From Phenylobacterium deserti (GTDB lineage: Bacteria > Pseudomonadota > Alphaproteobacteria > Caulobacterales > Caulobacteraceae), in contig NZ_QFYR01000001.1 in the NCBI RefSeq assembly GCF_003254705.1, positions 496,001-560,000 on the forward strand: a stretch of DNA of 64,000 nt, read 5' to 3'. Within the stretch, counting starts at the first letter, position 1, and every line of letters starts with the position of its first letter. The notes beneath the pieces are model-generated. The model searched no databases. It had not been told where the DNA came from and worked only from the letters and a program-made list of their open reading frames with translations. A program made the position numbers and the translations under genes. Of the stretch, positions 35,760-44,281 are shown in pieces.

Positions 35760-35806
35760 CGCCCATGTGCAGGAAGTGGTTCTCAGGCCCGCCTTCCAAA
35801 GGGCTG

Positions 35807-36829
35807 TCAGCCTCGCGGCGGTGCCGTGGACTCGCGCAGGATGATGTCGAAGGGCAGCAGGCGCGACGGCGGCTTCTCGCCCGGCTGCAACTCGCATTCG
35901 CCGGCGATCAGCATCTCCGCCGCGGCCTGCGCCATCTCCAGGATCGGCTGACGCACGGTGGTGAGCTGAGGGGAGACGGTGCTTGCGGCCGGGGTGTCGT
36001 CGAAGCCGGCCACCGACAGGTCCGTCGGCACCGTGAGCCCATGCCGGTGGGCGACGGCGAGCACGCCCAGCGCCATGTCGTCGTTGCTGGCGAAAATGGC
36101 GGTCGGCCGGTCCTTGGGCGCCAGCAATTCCTCGGCGCAGTCGAAACCCGAACGGAACGAGAAGTAGCCCTGCTTCACCCGCTCCGGCCGAACGGGGCAG
36201 CCCTGGTCCTGCATGGCTTGGGCGAAGCCTTCGAAACGCAGGTGGCCCGCCCCGTGCTCCGGGTGCCCCATGATGAAGCCGATGTCCCGATGACCCAGCT
36301 TCAGCAGGTGCCCGGTCATCTCGTAGGCCGCCTGCTTGTCGTCCATCCAGACGTATGGCGCGCGGTCGATCAGCCCGTCGGGGGCGATTCGGACATAGGG
36401 CGCGCGGGTCTCGTCGACGGCGTCCAGGATCTGGCGGCGGTCGCACACCGGCGGCGTCAGGATCACGCCGTCAGGCCGCAGAGTGGCGATGGTGGCGCGC
36501 ACCAGGTCGGCCGCGTCCGCCCCGGCGGAGTCGAACGGCTCCACCACCAGGTGATAGCCGGTCTCACGACAGGTGGTGACTACCCCTCGCTGTACGTCGC
36601 TGACGTAGGCGGGGCTTGGGTTATCGTAGAACAGCGCGATCAGGTAAGAGCGCGACCCGGCGAGGCTGCGGGCCGACACGCTGGGCCGATAGCGCAGGGC
36701 TTCGGCAGCCGCGAGCACCCGGTCGCGAGTCTCGGGCTTGACGTTCGGCTCCTTGTTCAGGACCCGCGAGACCGTCTTGATCGAGACCCCGGCGCGCTCG
36801 GCGACGTCGTGGATAGTGACTGAAGGCAC
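35807..36829 (-). CDS. LacI-family transcriptional regulator (glucose/glucoside block)
   Basis: 340 residues. The N-terminal HTH is VTIHDVAERAGVSIKTVSRVLN with hinge helix SARSLAGSRS (about 53-62), followed by a periplasmic-binding-like effector domain (about 63-335). The start is a GTG; no ATG lies nearby. It is encoded between the GH3 gene and glk, on the same strand as both. Palindromes before GH3 and before zwf are its likely sites, so it probably represses glucoside hydrolysis and glucose phosphorylation genes until a sugar or sugar phosphate binds. The effector is not known. Its recognition helix has Ile-Lys where the pectin-block paralogue has Lys-Lys. Confidence 0.93.
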   Translation of the reverse strand: MPSVTIHDVAERAGVSIKTVSRVLNKEPNVKPETRDRVLAAAEALRYRPSVSARSLAGSRSYLIALFYDNPSPAYVSDVQRGVVTTCRETGYHLVVEPFDSAGADAADLVRATIATLRPDGVILTPPVCDRRQILDAVDETRAPYVRIAPDGLIDRAPYVWMDDKQAAYEMTGHLLKLGHRDIGFIMGHPEHGAGHLRFEGFAQAMQDQGCPVRPERVKQGYFSFRSGFDCAEELLAPKDRPTAIFASNDDMALGVLAVAHRHGLTVPTDLSVAGFDDTPAASTVSPQLTTVRQPILEMAQAAAEMLIAGECELQPGEKPPSRLLPFDIILRESTAPPRG

Positions 36830-36861
36830 GGCTGTTCCGTTATGGCCGGTGGCGCCGCCAA

Positions 36862-36885
36862 GCTAAGGCGCCGCTTGCGCTTAGC
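36862..36885. repeat. Imperfect dyad upstream of the LacI gene
   Basis: GCTAAG and CTTAGC with an internal GCGC/GCGC extension, in the 113-bp gap between glk and the LacI gene. It could be an autoregulatory or hairpin element; no second copy was noticed. Confidence 0.3.
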
Positions 36886-36917
36886 AAGCCCCTCCGACAT
36901 CGGACATCTCTATGAGA

Positions 36918-36934
36918 AGGGGGCCCGGCCCCCT
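36918..36934 (-). terminator. Weak terminator candidate after glk
   Basis: AGGGGGCC / GGCCCCCT with a one-base loop, followed on the minus strand by TCTC. It may partly separate glk from the LacI gene; the tiny loop and poor T-tract make it doubtful. Confidence 0.3.
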
Positions 36935-36942
36935 CGCCGCTT

Positions 36943-37974
36943 TCAGAGGTCGGAGAGCGCCTTGGCTGCGCCAATTAGCGCCGCCTGCTTATGAGTGATG
37001 ATCCAGGTGGGGATCGCCGCCAGATACGGCTGGAACCGACCCTTGGCCTCGAAGCGTTCGCGGAAGCGGCTGGCGGCGAGCTGATCGGCGACGCCCGGCG
37101 CGATGCCGCCCCCGAGGTAAACGCCGCCACGGGCGCCGAGCGCCAGGGCCAGGTCGCCGGCCACGCTGCCGAACACCGCACAGAACTGCTCCACCGTGCG
37201 GGCGCAGGCCTCATCGCCTGCCGCTGCGCCTTGGGCGATCGCCTCGGGCGCGAGCTCCGTAGCGGTCTCACCATGGATCTCGGCCATCACGGTGTGCAGG
37301 CAAGCCAATCCCGGACCCGACAGGATGCGCTCCACCGAAACGCGGCCATAGAGCTCCATCAGGCGCTTGAGGATCTCGATCTCCAGCGCATCGACGGGCG
37401 CAAAGGCGACGTGGCCCCCTTCGGTCGCCATGACCGCCTGACCGAATGGATCGCGAGCCAGCGCAGAAACGCCAAACCCGGTGCCGGCGCCCAGGACGGC
37501 GACGGTCTGCTCGGCCATGCCGGCCGCGGGACCGCCCACGTGGCGCAGACCCGCCTCGCCGCAGTCCGCCGCGCCCATGGCGAGGGCCTGGTAGTCGTTG
37601 ATGATGCGTGCGGCCCGGAAGCCGACCGCCCGCAGGTCCGCTTCGGAGAAGCGCCAGACGAAGTTCGTCATGTGGATCGCGCCGTTGGTCACGGGCCCCG
37701 CGACCGCGGTCACGCAGGCGCCCGGCGCTTCGGCCACGCCCAGATCCTTCAGGTAGGCGGCGATGGCGTCCGTGACGCTGGCGTAGTCCCGGCATAGGAG
37801 ATTGCGGTAGCCGCCGAGCGCGATCGTCCCATCCGCGCTGATCTCCGCCAGCGCGAAGCGCGCGTTGGTGCCGCCGATGTCGCCGACCAGCCCGAAACTG
37901 CTCGCCCTGCGCTCGCGCGCTGCACCCGCGCCATCGACGCGATCGTTCAATCCCAGGATTTCCGCCTCAGTCAC
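36943..37974 (-). CDS. glk: Glucokinase
   Basis: 343-residue cytoplasmic kinase converting glucose to glucose-6-phosphate with ATP. The phosphate-1 motif is LVGDIGGTNARFA, and the central glycine-rich GAGTGFGVSAL and ATEGGH regions match the bacterial glucokinase family. A GTG start overlapping the zwf stop (GTGACTGA) is preferred because GGGAG lies eight bases before it; an ATG five codons upstream is possible. It is translationally coupled to zwf, giving glucose, then glucose-6-phosphate, then 6-phosphogluconolactone. The pgl and edd genes often found between zwf and glk in related bacteria are absent. Confidence 0.93.
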   Translation of the reverse strand: MTEAEILGLNDRVDGAGAARERRASSFGLVGDIGGTNARFALAEISADGTIALGGYRNLLCRDYASVTDAIAAYLKDLGVAEAPGACVTAVAGPVTNGAIHMTNFVWRFSEADLRAVGFRAARIINDYQALAMGAADCGEAGLRHVGGPAAGMAEQTVAVLGAGTGFGVSALARDPFGQAVMATEGGHVAFAPVDALEIEILKRLMELYGRVSVERILSGPGLACLHTVMAEIHGETATELAPEAIAQGAAAGDEACARTVEQFCAVFGSVAGDLALALGARGGVYLGGGIAPGVADQLAASRFRERFEAKGRFQPYLAAIPTWIITHKQAALIGAAKALSDL

Positions 37975-39412
37975 GCCAGCGTCTCCCATCCCTGTCGATC
38001 ATTTCGGAGGCGTTCTGCGGCCCCCATGTTCCAGCGGCGTAGGAATCAGGCGCAGAGCCCGGCTCCCAGCCTTGTGTGATGCCGTCCACCCACCGCCAGG
38101 CGGCCTGGATCTCGTCACGACGCACGAACAGCGTCGGATCGCCCTTGATCAGGTCCAGAAGCAGGCGTTCGTAGGCGATCCGTCGCCGACCACCGGACGC
38201 GCTCGCCAGTCGCAGGGGAAGTCCGTGCACTTGCATGCCGTCGCGAGCCAGACCAGGCGCCTTGTGCATCAGCCGCAAGGAGATCTCTTCGGAAGGCTGC
38301 AGGGAGATCACCAGCTGGTTCGGCTCGAGCTCGCCGCTGAAGAGGGCGTGCGGCACGGGCCGGAACTGGACCACGATCTCCGTCCGCCGCTCGGGCAGGC
38401 GCTTGCCGGTCCGCAGGTAGAAGGGCACGCCCGACCAGCGCCAGTTGTCGATGCGAGCGGTCAGGGCGACGTATGTTTCGGTGCCCGAGGGCGAGCCGCG
38501 CTCGTCCGCGTACGCCGGCGCATTTGCGCCATCGAGCGCCCCTGACACGTACTGCCCACGCGCCGCCTCTTGGGGCTCCAGCGGCCGCAGCGAACGCAGC
38601 ACCTTCACCTTCTGGTCGCGAACCGCTTCAGGGGTGAACTCGGCGGGCGGCTCCATAGCGATCAGGCAGAGCAGTTGCAGGATGTGGTTTTGAACCATGT
38701 CCCGCAGGGCGCCGTAGCGATCATAATAGGGCCAACGCTCGCCGACGCCTTCGGTCTCGGCCACCGTGATCTGCACGTGGTCGATGCTGAGGCGGTTCCA
38801 CAGCGGCTCGAACAGGGCGTTGCCGAAGCGCAGCGCCAGAAGGTTCTGCACCGTGTCCTTGCCCAAGTAGTGATCGACCCGGAAGACCTGGCGCTCGGCA
38901 TACACCGCGCCGACCGCCTCGTTGATCGCCTCGCAGCTGGCGAGATCGCGGCCGAGCGGCTTCTCGAGAGCGAGGCGCGAGTCGCGCCCTGCCAAGCCGG
39001 CCGCCTCCAGCGCCATGCAGATCGAGCCATAAAGATCGGGAGAGACGGCGAGGTAGACCACCGGCCGCTCGCCCGCGGCGGGACGCAGCCGGGCTAGCGC
39101 CTCGCCTGACGTGGCGTCGGTCGCAATGTAGCTCAGCCGGGCAAGGAACCGCCGCCAGATCTCCTCATCCGGTTTCCCGCCCAGCGCCCGCTCCACGCCG
39201 GCTTGCACCCGCTGACGGAAGCTGCCCTCCGCATCCGGATCGCGTCCGATCGCCAGAATAGGCAGCGCGTCCGGCAACAGGCCGTCCGCCTCGAGCAGAT
39301 AGAGCGAGGGAAGCAGCATGCGCATGGACAGGTCGCCACCGCCGCCGACCAGGATCAGCGACGACGCGGTTCGGCTCCCGTCCCAGCCAGCGCCTTGCGA
39401 TCCAGCATGCAT
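37967..39412 (-). CDS. zwf: Glucose-6-phosphate 1-dehydrogenase
   Basis: 481 residues from the ATG at MHAGSQGAG. It oxidizes glucose-6-phosphate to 6-phosphogluconolactone, entering the Entner-Doudoroff route. The cofactor region is SLILVGGGGDLSMRMLLP, and the active-site block is FRVDHYLGKDTVQN (Asp-His-Tyr-Leu-Gly-Lys). No Shine-Dalgarno sequence precedes the ATG: a LacI-type operator ends one base before it. A TTG 12 codons upstream has a strong but too-close AGGAGG. Leaderless translation is a possibility. glk overlaps its end. Confidence 0.92.
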   Translation of the reverse strand: MHAGSQGAGWDGSRTASSLILVGGGGDLSMRMLLPSLYLLEADGLLPDALPILAIGRDPDAEGSFRQRVQAGVERALGGKPDEEIWRRFLARLSYIATDATSGEALARLRPAAGERPVVYLAVSPDLYGSICMALEAAGLAGRDSRLALEKPLGRDLASCEAINEAVGAVYAERQVFRVDHYLGKDTVQNLLALRFGNALFEPLWNRLSIDHVQITVAETEGVGERWPYYDRYGALRDMVQNHILQLLCLIAMEPPAEFTPEAVRDQKVKVLRSLRPLEPQEAARGQYVSGALDGANAPAYADERGSPSGTETYVALTARIDNWRWSGVPFYLRTGKRLPERRTEIVVQFRPVPHALFSGELEPNQLVISLQPSEEISLRLMHKAPGLARDGMQVHGLPLRLASASGGRRRIAYERLLLDLIKGDPTLFVRRDEIQAAWRWVDGITQGWEPGSAPDSYAAGTWGPQNASEMIDRDGRRWRD

Positions 39413-39413
39413 T

Positions 39414-39429
39414 TTGACAGCGTTGTCAT
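39414..39429. promoter_or_regulatory. LacI-type operator, GCGC-centre type, at the zwf start
   Basis: TTGACAGCGTTGTCAT, matching the perfect GH3 site at 14 of 16 positions. It ends one base before the zwf ATG, so repressor binding would block the transcription start region. Assignment to the LacI at 35807-36829 is inferred. Confidence 0.68.
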
Positions 39430-39561
39430 AGCCCGCCGCCCCGCGCAACCCTCCTCAGGCGCTAGCGGATCACTGTGGCCTGCGCGCTACGCAGACGAGA
39501 AGCCGGATTTTGGCAGAACTCCGAGATGCTTGCATTTGCCGCTAACCGATCTAAGCTCCCT

Positions 39562-39575
39562 TGACACCGGTGTCA
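39562..39575. promoter_or_regulatory. LacI-type operator, CCGG-centre type (TonB receptor, site 1)
   Basis: Perfect 14-bp palindrome TGACACCGGTGTCA, about 100 bp before the TonB receptor start. Together with the next site it forms a pair 30 bp apart centre to centre, about three helical turns. Confidence 0.78.
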
Positions 39576-39591
39576 CGAAGACACGCTCGAC

Positions 39592-39609
39592 TATGACACC
39601 GGTGGCATA
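39592..39609. promoter_or_regulatory. LacI-type operator, CCGG-centre type (TonB receptor, site 2)
   Basis: TATGACACCGGTGGCATA, a palindrome with one mismatch per half. Its reverse complement is identical over 18 bp to the site between the PL10 and esterase genes. A weaker third candidate (CACCGGTG core) lies at 39642-39659. Confidence 0.75.
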
Positions 39610-39672
39610 ATCACGACCGCCTCAGGCGGCGAAACGCACCGGGACACACCGGTGGACATGGGAGGAATTTGG

Positions 39673-42600
39673 ATGACGCACGGCGGCGATCGCCTGCGCC
39701 GGCTGCAAAGCGGCGCGTCTACAGCGGCTCTGGCGATGGTTCTGGCTCTTTCGGCCGGATCAGCCCTCGCGCAGGAAGCTCAACCCACCGCGCCGGGCGG
39801 CGCTCCGGCCGGCACGCGGCTGCCCGACGGCGCCCAGCAGACCACCTCGCCGGTGGCCGACGGGCCCCAGCCAGGCGGCACGACGCCGAGCGATGCAGGC
39901 ACAGTGTCCGAAGTGGTGGTCACCGGCTTCCGCGCGGCGATTGAAAGCGCCATCGCGGTCAAGCGCGCCGAGGCCGGCGTCGTCGACGCCATCAAGGCCG
40001 AGGACATCGCCAAATTCCCGGACAACAACCTAGCTGAATCGCTGCAGCGGATCCCTGGCGTCGCCATCACCCGCGCCGGCGGCGAAGGCCGCAACATCAC
40101 GGTGCGCGGCCTGGGCCCCGGCTCCACTCGCGTGCGCATCAACGGCATGGAAGCCCTCGCCTCCACCGGCGGCTCCGACGCTGACGGCGGCGCCAACCGT
40201 GCGCGCCAGTTCGACTTCAACGTCTTCGCTTCCGAGCTCTTCAACAGCCTGGCTGTCCGCAAGACTCCGTCGGCCAGCGTCGAGGAAGGCTCGCTCGGGG
40301 CGACAGTCGACCTGCAGACCTCGCGCGCCTTCGACTTCCGCCAGGACCAGTCGCTCGTGCTGTCCGCTCAGGCCGGGTACAACGACCTTTCGAAGAGCTG
40401 GGACCCGCGCTTCGCCGTGCTGGCCAGCAAGAAGTTCCTCGACGACACCGTCGGCGTCCTCGTCTCGGTCGCCCATTCCAAGCGCAACGTCCGCGAAGAA
40501 GGCTGGGACACCGTTCGTTGGGGCGAAGGCACCAGCAACGGCGGCTGGTGCAGCCCGCTAGGCTTCGACACCAACGCCGCTACGGCCGGCCAGCAGTTTA
40601 ACCCAGGCGCCAACGCCGCTGTCGGCGCCACCGCCGCCAACTGCGCAGCAGGCGAGCCGCGCCTGCCTGGCACGCCCGAGAACATCGCCACTTACCAGCG
40701 CGCCTCCGACCCGGGCAGCTGGCACCCGCGGATCCCGCGGTATCTGCGCTTCGACTACGAGACGGAGCGCCTGGGGATCACCGGCTCGCTGCAGTGGAAG
40801 CCCACGTCGCGCACCCTGATCAACTTCGATTATCTGTACGCGGACTATAAGTCCGACCGGCGCGAAAGCTTCCTGGAAGGCATCTCCTTCAGCCGTGGCG
40901 CCGCCTCTCCGGAATTCGGCAAGCCGTACATGATCCCGCGTGTCTTCGAGACCGACGCGAACGGCACCCTCACCTACGGCGTGTTCGACAACGTCGACAT
41001 CCGCGTGGAGGCCCGGGAAGACGAACTGCGAACGATCTTCACGCAGTATACGCTCAGCGGCACCCATGAGCTGACGGACAACATCAAGATCAGCGGCCTG
41101 ATCGGCACCTCCAAGTCCAGCTTCAAGAACCCAATCCAGACCACGATCACCCTGGACCGTGCGAACCAAGACAACTGGGTTTTCGACGCCCGCGACAACC
41201 CGAAGATGCCCTCGATCGGCTGGGGCTTCGACGTCAATGACCCGAACGCCTTCACCTTCACCAACGCGAACACCACCGGCACGGTGCGCCCGAGCGAGAT
41301 CCGCCTCCGTCCGCAGTTCGTGCAGAACAGCTTCGATCAGGTGGTCGGCGACATCGAATGGCGCATCAACGACACCTTCACCCTGCGCACCGGCGCCGTC
41401 TGGAAGAAGTACGTCAACGATGGCCAGGAATATCGTCGCCAGACGGAGTTCGCGGTTCCCGCCCTACCTGCCGGCGCCAGCATCACCAGCATCACCGAGC
41501 AGCTCACCGGGTTCGGCAAAGGCTTGGATGCGGACTTGCCCGACGGCTGGGTGGTCCCGAACTTCGACGCCATCGCCAGCGCGCTGAACATCTACAGCAA
41601 CCAGGGCACGTTCGCCCTGTTCGGGATCGAAAACACCAACGCCCGCGGCAACTTCCGGACCATCACCGAGGAGTCCCGCGCAGGGTACGTGCAGCTCGAC
41701 TTCGACACCGACGTCCTGCCCTGGCGGATCCGGGGCGACGTGGGCGTACGCTATGTGGACACCGACACCACAGCCGAGGGCTACACCTTCGCGGCTGGCG
41801 CTCCGCTGCAGCTGACTGTCGAGAACTCGTACGACAACTGGCTCCCGGCCGCGAACGTGGTCGTGGAAGTCACTCCGGACATCCTCATCCGCGGCGCCGC
41901 CGCCAAGGTGATGGTGCGTCCAGGCTTGGGCGCCCTCAATCCCGGCGGCACGGTCAACACCACCGGCAACCTGTCGGTCTCCACCGGCAACCCGCGTCTG
42001 ATGCCGCAGGAGGCCAACACCTACGACCTGTCTTTCGAGTGGTACCCGACGCGCAACTCGCTGATCGCCCTGGGCCTGTTCCGTAAGGAGATCACTCAGG
42101 ACTTCAGCAGCGTGCGCCTGACCGGCCCGTTCAGCTCCTTCGGCCTTGATCCCGCTCTGCTCGCCGGCTCCGGCCGGACGCCGAGCGACGAGACCAGCTT
42201 CTCGACGACGATCAACGCGCCGGGCGGCGAGCCTTACGAGGGCGCCGAGCTCAACATCCAGATGCCCTTCACCTTCCTGCGCGACAACTTCGGCATGCCG
42301 GAATGGACGGGCAACTTCGGCGGCCTGTTCAACTACACCTACGTGACCGGCACCCAGATCTCGTGCGGCGCCACGCCGGTGAACGGGGTCTGCTCGATCC
42401 CGCTGGAGAGCCGCCGCCAGAACGTCTCGAAGGGCTCCTACAACGTCACCCTGTTCTACGAGGACGAGAAGCTCAGCGCTCGGGTGTCCGGCTCCTATCG
42501 CGGCGACTACCTGACGGCGATCCCATCGGCCAACCAGGGCAATCTGACCAGCACCCGGCGGCAGGATTACCAAGACGCCGATTGGGTGCCCGCGACCTTC

Positions 42601-42774
42601 ATGGTCGACGCCTCCCTGTCCTATCAGCTCACCGAGAAGCTCAAGGTCAGCCTTGAAGGCATCAACCTCACCGACGAAGAGGCGATGCAATACAACGACA
42701 CCGTGGCCGAGCGGGTCTGGAATAACCGCCACTTCGGCCGGCAGTACTATGTGGGCCTGCGCTACACCTTCTAG
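39673..42774 (+). CDS. TonB-dependent receptor for pectin oligosaccharides (predicted substrate)
   Basis: 1033 residues. A signal peptide ends near LAQEAQP. The plug domain begins SEVVVTGFRAAIESAIAVKR (about 77-97) with the DNNLAESLQRIPGVAITR signature. The beta-barrel follows, ending in the usual C-terminal aromatic (RQYYVGLRYTF). It belongs to the large carbohydrate-type TonB receptors common in Caulobacterales and Xanthomonadales. The start ATG follows GGAGGAATTTGG exactly; upstream ATG/GTG in frame lack a binding site. Two operators precede it. Two GH28 genes follow after a terminator. Substrate is inferred from these neighbours. Confidence 0.92.
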   Translation: MTHGGDRLRRLQSGASTAALAMVLALSAGSALAQEAQPTAPGGAPAGTRLPDGAQQTTSPVADGPQPGGTTPSDAGTVSEVVVTGFRAAIESAIAVKRAEAGVVDAIKAEDIAKFPDNNLAESLQRIPGVAITRAGGEGRNITVRGLGPGSTRVRINGMEALASTGGSDADGGANRARQFDFNVFASELFNSLAVRKTPSASVEEGSLGATVDLQTSRAFDFRQDQSLVLSAQAGYNDLSKSWDPRFAVLASKKFLDDTVGVLVSVAHSKRNVREEGWDTVRWGEGTSNGGWCSPLGFDTNAATAGQQFNPGANAAVGATAANCAAGEPRLPGTPENIATYQRASDPGSWHPRIPRYLRFDYETERLGITGSLQWKPTSRTLINFDYLYADYKSDRRESFLEGISFSRGAASPEFGKPYMIPRVFETDANGTLTYGVFDNVDIRVEAREDELRTIFTQYTLSGTHELTDNIKISGLIGTSKSSFKNPIQTTITLDRANQDNWVFDARDNPKMPSIGWGFDVNDPNAFTFTNANTTGTVRPSEIRLRPQFVQNSFDQVVGDIEWRINDTFTLRTGAVWKKYVNDGQEYRRQTEFAVPALPAGASITSITEQLTGFGKGLDADLPDGWVVPNFDAIASALNIYSNQGTFALFGIENTNARGNFRTITEESRAGYVQLDFDTDVLPWRIRGDVGVRYVDTDTTAEGYTFAAGAPLQLTVENSYDNWLPAANVVVEVTPDILIRGAAAKVMVRPGLGALNPGGTVNTTGNLSVSTGNPRLMPQEANTYDLSFEWYPTRNSLIALGLFRKEITQDFSSVRLTGPFSSFGLDPALLAGSGRTPSDETSFSTTINAPGGEPYEGAELNIQMPFTFLRDNFGMPEWTGNFGGLFNYTYVTGTQISCGATPVNGVCSIPLESRRQNVSKGSYNVTLFYEDEKLSARVSGSYRGDYLTAIPSANQGNLTSTRRQDYQDADWVPATFMVDASLSYQLTEKLKVSLEGINLTDEEAMQYNDTVAERVWNNRHFGRQYYVGLRYTF

Positions 42775-42789
42775 GCGCCGACAATCAGA

Positions 42790-42816
42790 AGGCCGGGCGG
42801 CCACCGCCCGGCCTTT
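42790..42816 (+). terminator. Intrinsic terminator after the TonB receptor gene
   Basis: 11-bp perfect stem AGGCCGGGCGG / CCGCCCGGCCT, loop CCA, followed by TTTTCCTTT. The GH28 genes 34 bp beyond rely on read-through or on a promoter that I cannot see. Confidence 0.85.
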
Positions 42817-42849
42817 TCCTTTCTCGCGTACCCTTGCCGGAGTTCCGAC

Positions 42850-44280
42850 ATGTCGACCCGCCGAGATGTCCTGTTTGGTGCAACCGCCGGAGCCGCCCTG
42901 GCTCTCGCCGCGCCTGCCCTTGCGCAACCTCGCACTCGCAACGCTGACGCCTGGCGCGAAGCGGAGGCCATCGTCGCCCGCGTCAAGCCGCCGACCTTTC
43001 CCGATCGCGACTTCTTCCTGGAGGACTTCGGCGGCGACCCGCAGGCCGTCGCCGACTCCAGCCAGGCCTTCGCCAAGGCGATCGCCGCCTGCAACGCCGC
43101 CGGGGGCGGCCGCGTGGTGGTGCGCCCAGGCGAGTGGCTGACCGGTCCGATCCACCTGAAGAGCAACGTCAACCTTCACCTTCAGAAGGGCGCGACGGTT
43201 CGCTTCAAGACCGATCCCAAGGCCTACCTTCCGCTGGTGTTCACCCGGTGGGAGGGCATCGAGCTGATGAACTACTCGCCCTTCGTGTACGCCTTCGAGC
43301 AGGAGAACATCGCGCTCACCGGGGAAGGCGTCCTGGACGGCCAGTGCAGCCGCGAGCACTGGTGGACCTGGAAAGGGCCCTGGAAGCAGAACCAGCACGG
43401 CTGGACCGAGGGCATGCCCAACCAGCGCCCGTCGCGGGCGAAGCTCTTTCAGATGGCCGAGGAGCGCGTGCCGGTCGAGCAGCGGATCTTCGGCGAAGGC
43501 CACTACCTGCGGCCGCCGTTCATCCAACCCTACCGGTGCAAGAACGTATTGCTGGAGGGCGTCTCACTGCGCCGCTCGCCCTTCTGGCAGGTGCACCCGG
43601 TGCTCTGCCAGAACGTCACCATCCGCCGGCTGGACATCAACAGCCATGGCCCGAACAACGACGGCTGCGATCCGGAGTCCTGCCGCGACGTGCTCATCGA
43701 GGACTGCTTCTTCTCGACGGGCGACGACTGCATCGCGCTCAACAGCGGCCGCAACGAGGACGGCCGCCGGCTGGCGACCCCGTGCGAAAACGTGGTCATC
43801 CGCAACTGCCGCATGGCCGATGGCCACGGCGGCTTGACCATCGGCAGCCAGATCAGCGGGGGCGTGCGCAATGTCTTCGCCGAGAACTGCCGCCTCGACA
43901 GCCCGGATCTCGATCACGCCATTCGGTTCAAGAACAACGCCCTGCGCGGCGGGACCTTGGAGCACGTGCGCATCCGCAACATCGAAGTCGGCCAGGTGCG
44001 CAAGGCCGTCGTGACGGTCGACTTCAACTATGAGGAAGGCGCCAACGGCCGATTCCGGCCCGTGCTGCGGGACGTCGTCGTGGAGAACGTCCGCAGCGGA
44101 AAGAGCACTCGCGCCGTGGATCTCCAGGGGCTGCCTAAGGGCGAGGTCAGCGACATCACCCTCCTCGACTGCGACTTCCGCGGCGTCGCCGAGTCCTCAA
44201 TCATCAAGCACGTCACCGGACTGAAGCTGCAGAACGTGCAGGTCAACGGTCGCCCCGTGAACAGTCTGGCGAGCGTCTGA
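42850..44280 (+). CDS. GH28 polygalacturonase
   Basis: 476 residues. The Tat-like signal MSTRRDVLFGATAG ends near LAQPRT. The right-handed beta-helix carries all GH28 signatures: NNDGCD (269-274), GDDC (291-294), GHGG (325-328) and RFK (359-361). It hydrolyses alpha-1,4-galacturonan, and exo-action on oligogalacturonides in the periplasm is plausible. The second GH28 gene starts one base after its stop. Ribosome binding site GGAG. Confidence 0.93.
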   Translation: MSTRRDVLFGATAGAALALAAPALAQPRTRNADAWREAEAIVARVKPPTFPDRDFFLEDFGGDPQAVADSSQAFAKAIAACNAAGGGRVVVRPGEWLTGPIHLKSNVNLHLQKGATVRFKTDPKAYLPLVFTRWEGIELMNYSPFVYAFEQENIALTGEGVLDGQCSREHWWTWKGPWKQNQHGWTEGMPNQRPSRAKLFQMAEERVPVEQRIFGEGHYLRPPFIQPYRCKNVLLEGVSLRRSPFWQVHPVLCQNVTIRRLDINSHGPNNDGCDPESCRDVLIEDCFFSTGDDCIALNSGRNEDGRRLATPCENVVIRNCRMADGHGGLTIGSQISGGVRNVFAENCRLDSPDLDHAIRFKNNALRGGTLEHVRIRNIEVGQVRKAVVTVDFNYEEGANGRFRPVLRDVVVENVRSGKSTRAVDLQGLPKGEVSDITLLDCDFRGVAESSIIKHVTGLKLQNVQVNGRPVNSLASV

Positions 44281-44281
44281 C

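Noticed and set aside
41464..43527. A 687-residue minus-strand frame over the TonB receptor end and GH28
   Set aside because: Shadow frame; it runs through a clear plus-strand terminator and two certain genes.
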